NCBI GenBank assembly: GCA_027493055.1
Contig: JAPUDO010000122.1
Location: 1-35,496 of the forward strand
Reading direction: 5' to 3'
Source of the DNA: Niabella sp.
GTDB lineage: Bacteria; Bacteroidota; Bacteroidia; Chitinophagales; Chitinophagaceae
Length of the DNA stretch: 35,496 bases
Translations under genes and position numbers: made by a program
The notes under the pieces: model-generated
What the model was told of the DNA's origin: nothing
What the model saw: the letters and a program-made list of their open reading frames with translations, nothing else
The model's database searches: none
In this document: piece by piece, positions 35,442 through 35,496 of the stretch
Layout: each line of letters opens with the position of its first letter
Numbering within the stretch: the first letter of the stretch is position 1

Positions 35442-35496
35442 GTTTATGGGTCCTTTTAAAATTGTGTTCAATAAATGGGATAGGAAGGCTGATCAA
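35442..35496 (+). repeat. Direct repeat, copy 2 (start of GntR gene, truncated by window edge)
   Basis: Identical to 16693-16747 over all 55 available bases. Copy-to-copy distance is 18,749 bases. The left boundary is sharp: 35441 is T whereas 16692 is A, and sequence further left is unrelated. Confidence 0.95.
35446..35496 (+). CDS. GntR-family regulator, first 17 codons; continues outside window
   Basis: Seventeen codons (MGPFKIVFNKWDRKADQ) are visible before the window ends. They are identical at the DNA level to the start of the truncated GntR gene at 16697, so the encoded protein should begin with the same winged-helix domain. Only 16 bases separate it from the GH78-like stop, so it is probably the last gene of the enzyme operon, or autoregulated within it. 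This copy is likely the full-length version, about 330 residues with a LacI-like sensor if family-typical. That is inference because the rest is not visible. Confidence 0.7.
   Translation, partial: MGPFKIVFNKWDRKADQ

Noticed and set aside
16693-35496. Idea that the direct repeats are the ends of a transposon or integrative element
   Set aside because: No transposase, integrase, terminal inverted repeat or tRNA target is seen, and the repeat coincides with the start of a coding sequence, which fits gene duplication better.

Overview
The window is a polysaccharide utilization locus (PUL) from a member of the Bacteroidota. Gene content and style fit a soil or plant-associated member of the Chitinophagaceae or a relative, but that placement is an inference from gene families only. 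The evidence for Bacteroidota is two SusC/SusD pairs, a hybrid two-component regulator, an ECF sigma/FecR pair beside an STN-containing SusC, signal peptides that typically end just before Gln, no obvious Shine-Dalgarno sequences, and TAnnTTTG-type -7 boxes. I see no rRNA, tRNA, CRISPR array, transposase or phage gene.

Layout. (a) 2-934: the 3' part of a GH2 beta-glycosidase gene that starts outside the window. (b) 952-5127, minus strand: a 1391-residue hybrid two-component system (HTCS), tail-to-tail with (a) and divergent from the next genes. (c) 5444-16593, plus strand: GH105 unsaturated uronyl hydrolase, an unclassified 716-residue secreted protein, a long GH2 enzyme, then SusC1 (no STN domain) and SusD1. 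(d) 16697-17128: a truncated GntR-type regulator, followed by about 500 bases without a convincing gene. (e) 17638-24522: ECF sigma factor, FecR anti-sigma factor, STN-containing SusC2 and SusD2. (f) 24632-35429: a run of secreted enzymes comprising a GH127-like protein, a GH2, two GH43-like five-bladed propellers, a GH-A clan (GH42-like) enzyme and a GH78-like alpha-L-rhamnosidase. (g) 35446-35496: the first 17 codons of another GntR gene, cut by the window end.

How the genes work together. SusC/SusD pairs capture and import oligosaccharides across the outer membrane, and the secreted, probably periplasmic, enzymes trim them. The activities suggested (unsaturated uronic acid, rhamnose, galactose or glucuronic acid, L-arabinofuranose) point to a rhamnose/uronate-containing plant glycan with arabinogalactan decorations, such as rhamnogalacturonan I or an arabinogalactan protein/gum. 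No lyase of a family I can name is present, although GH105 enzymes need a lyase product; the unclassified 716-residue protein is a candidate.

The most striking observation is that the start of the GntR gene at the right edge is an exact repeat (at least 55 bases, running off the window) of the start of the truncated GntR gene at 16697. The two copies bracket the whole sigma/FecR/SusCD2/enzyme module (18,749 bases, start to start), which suggests a duplication that assembled or extended the locus.
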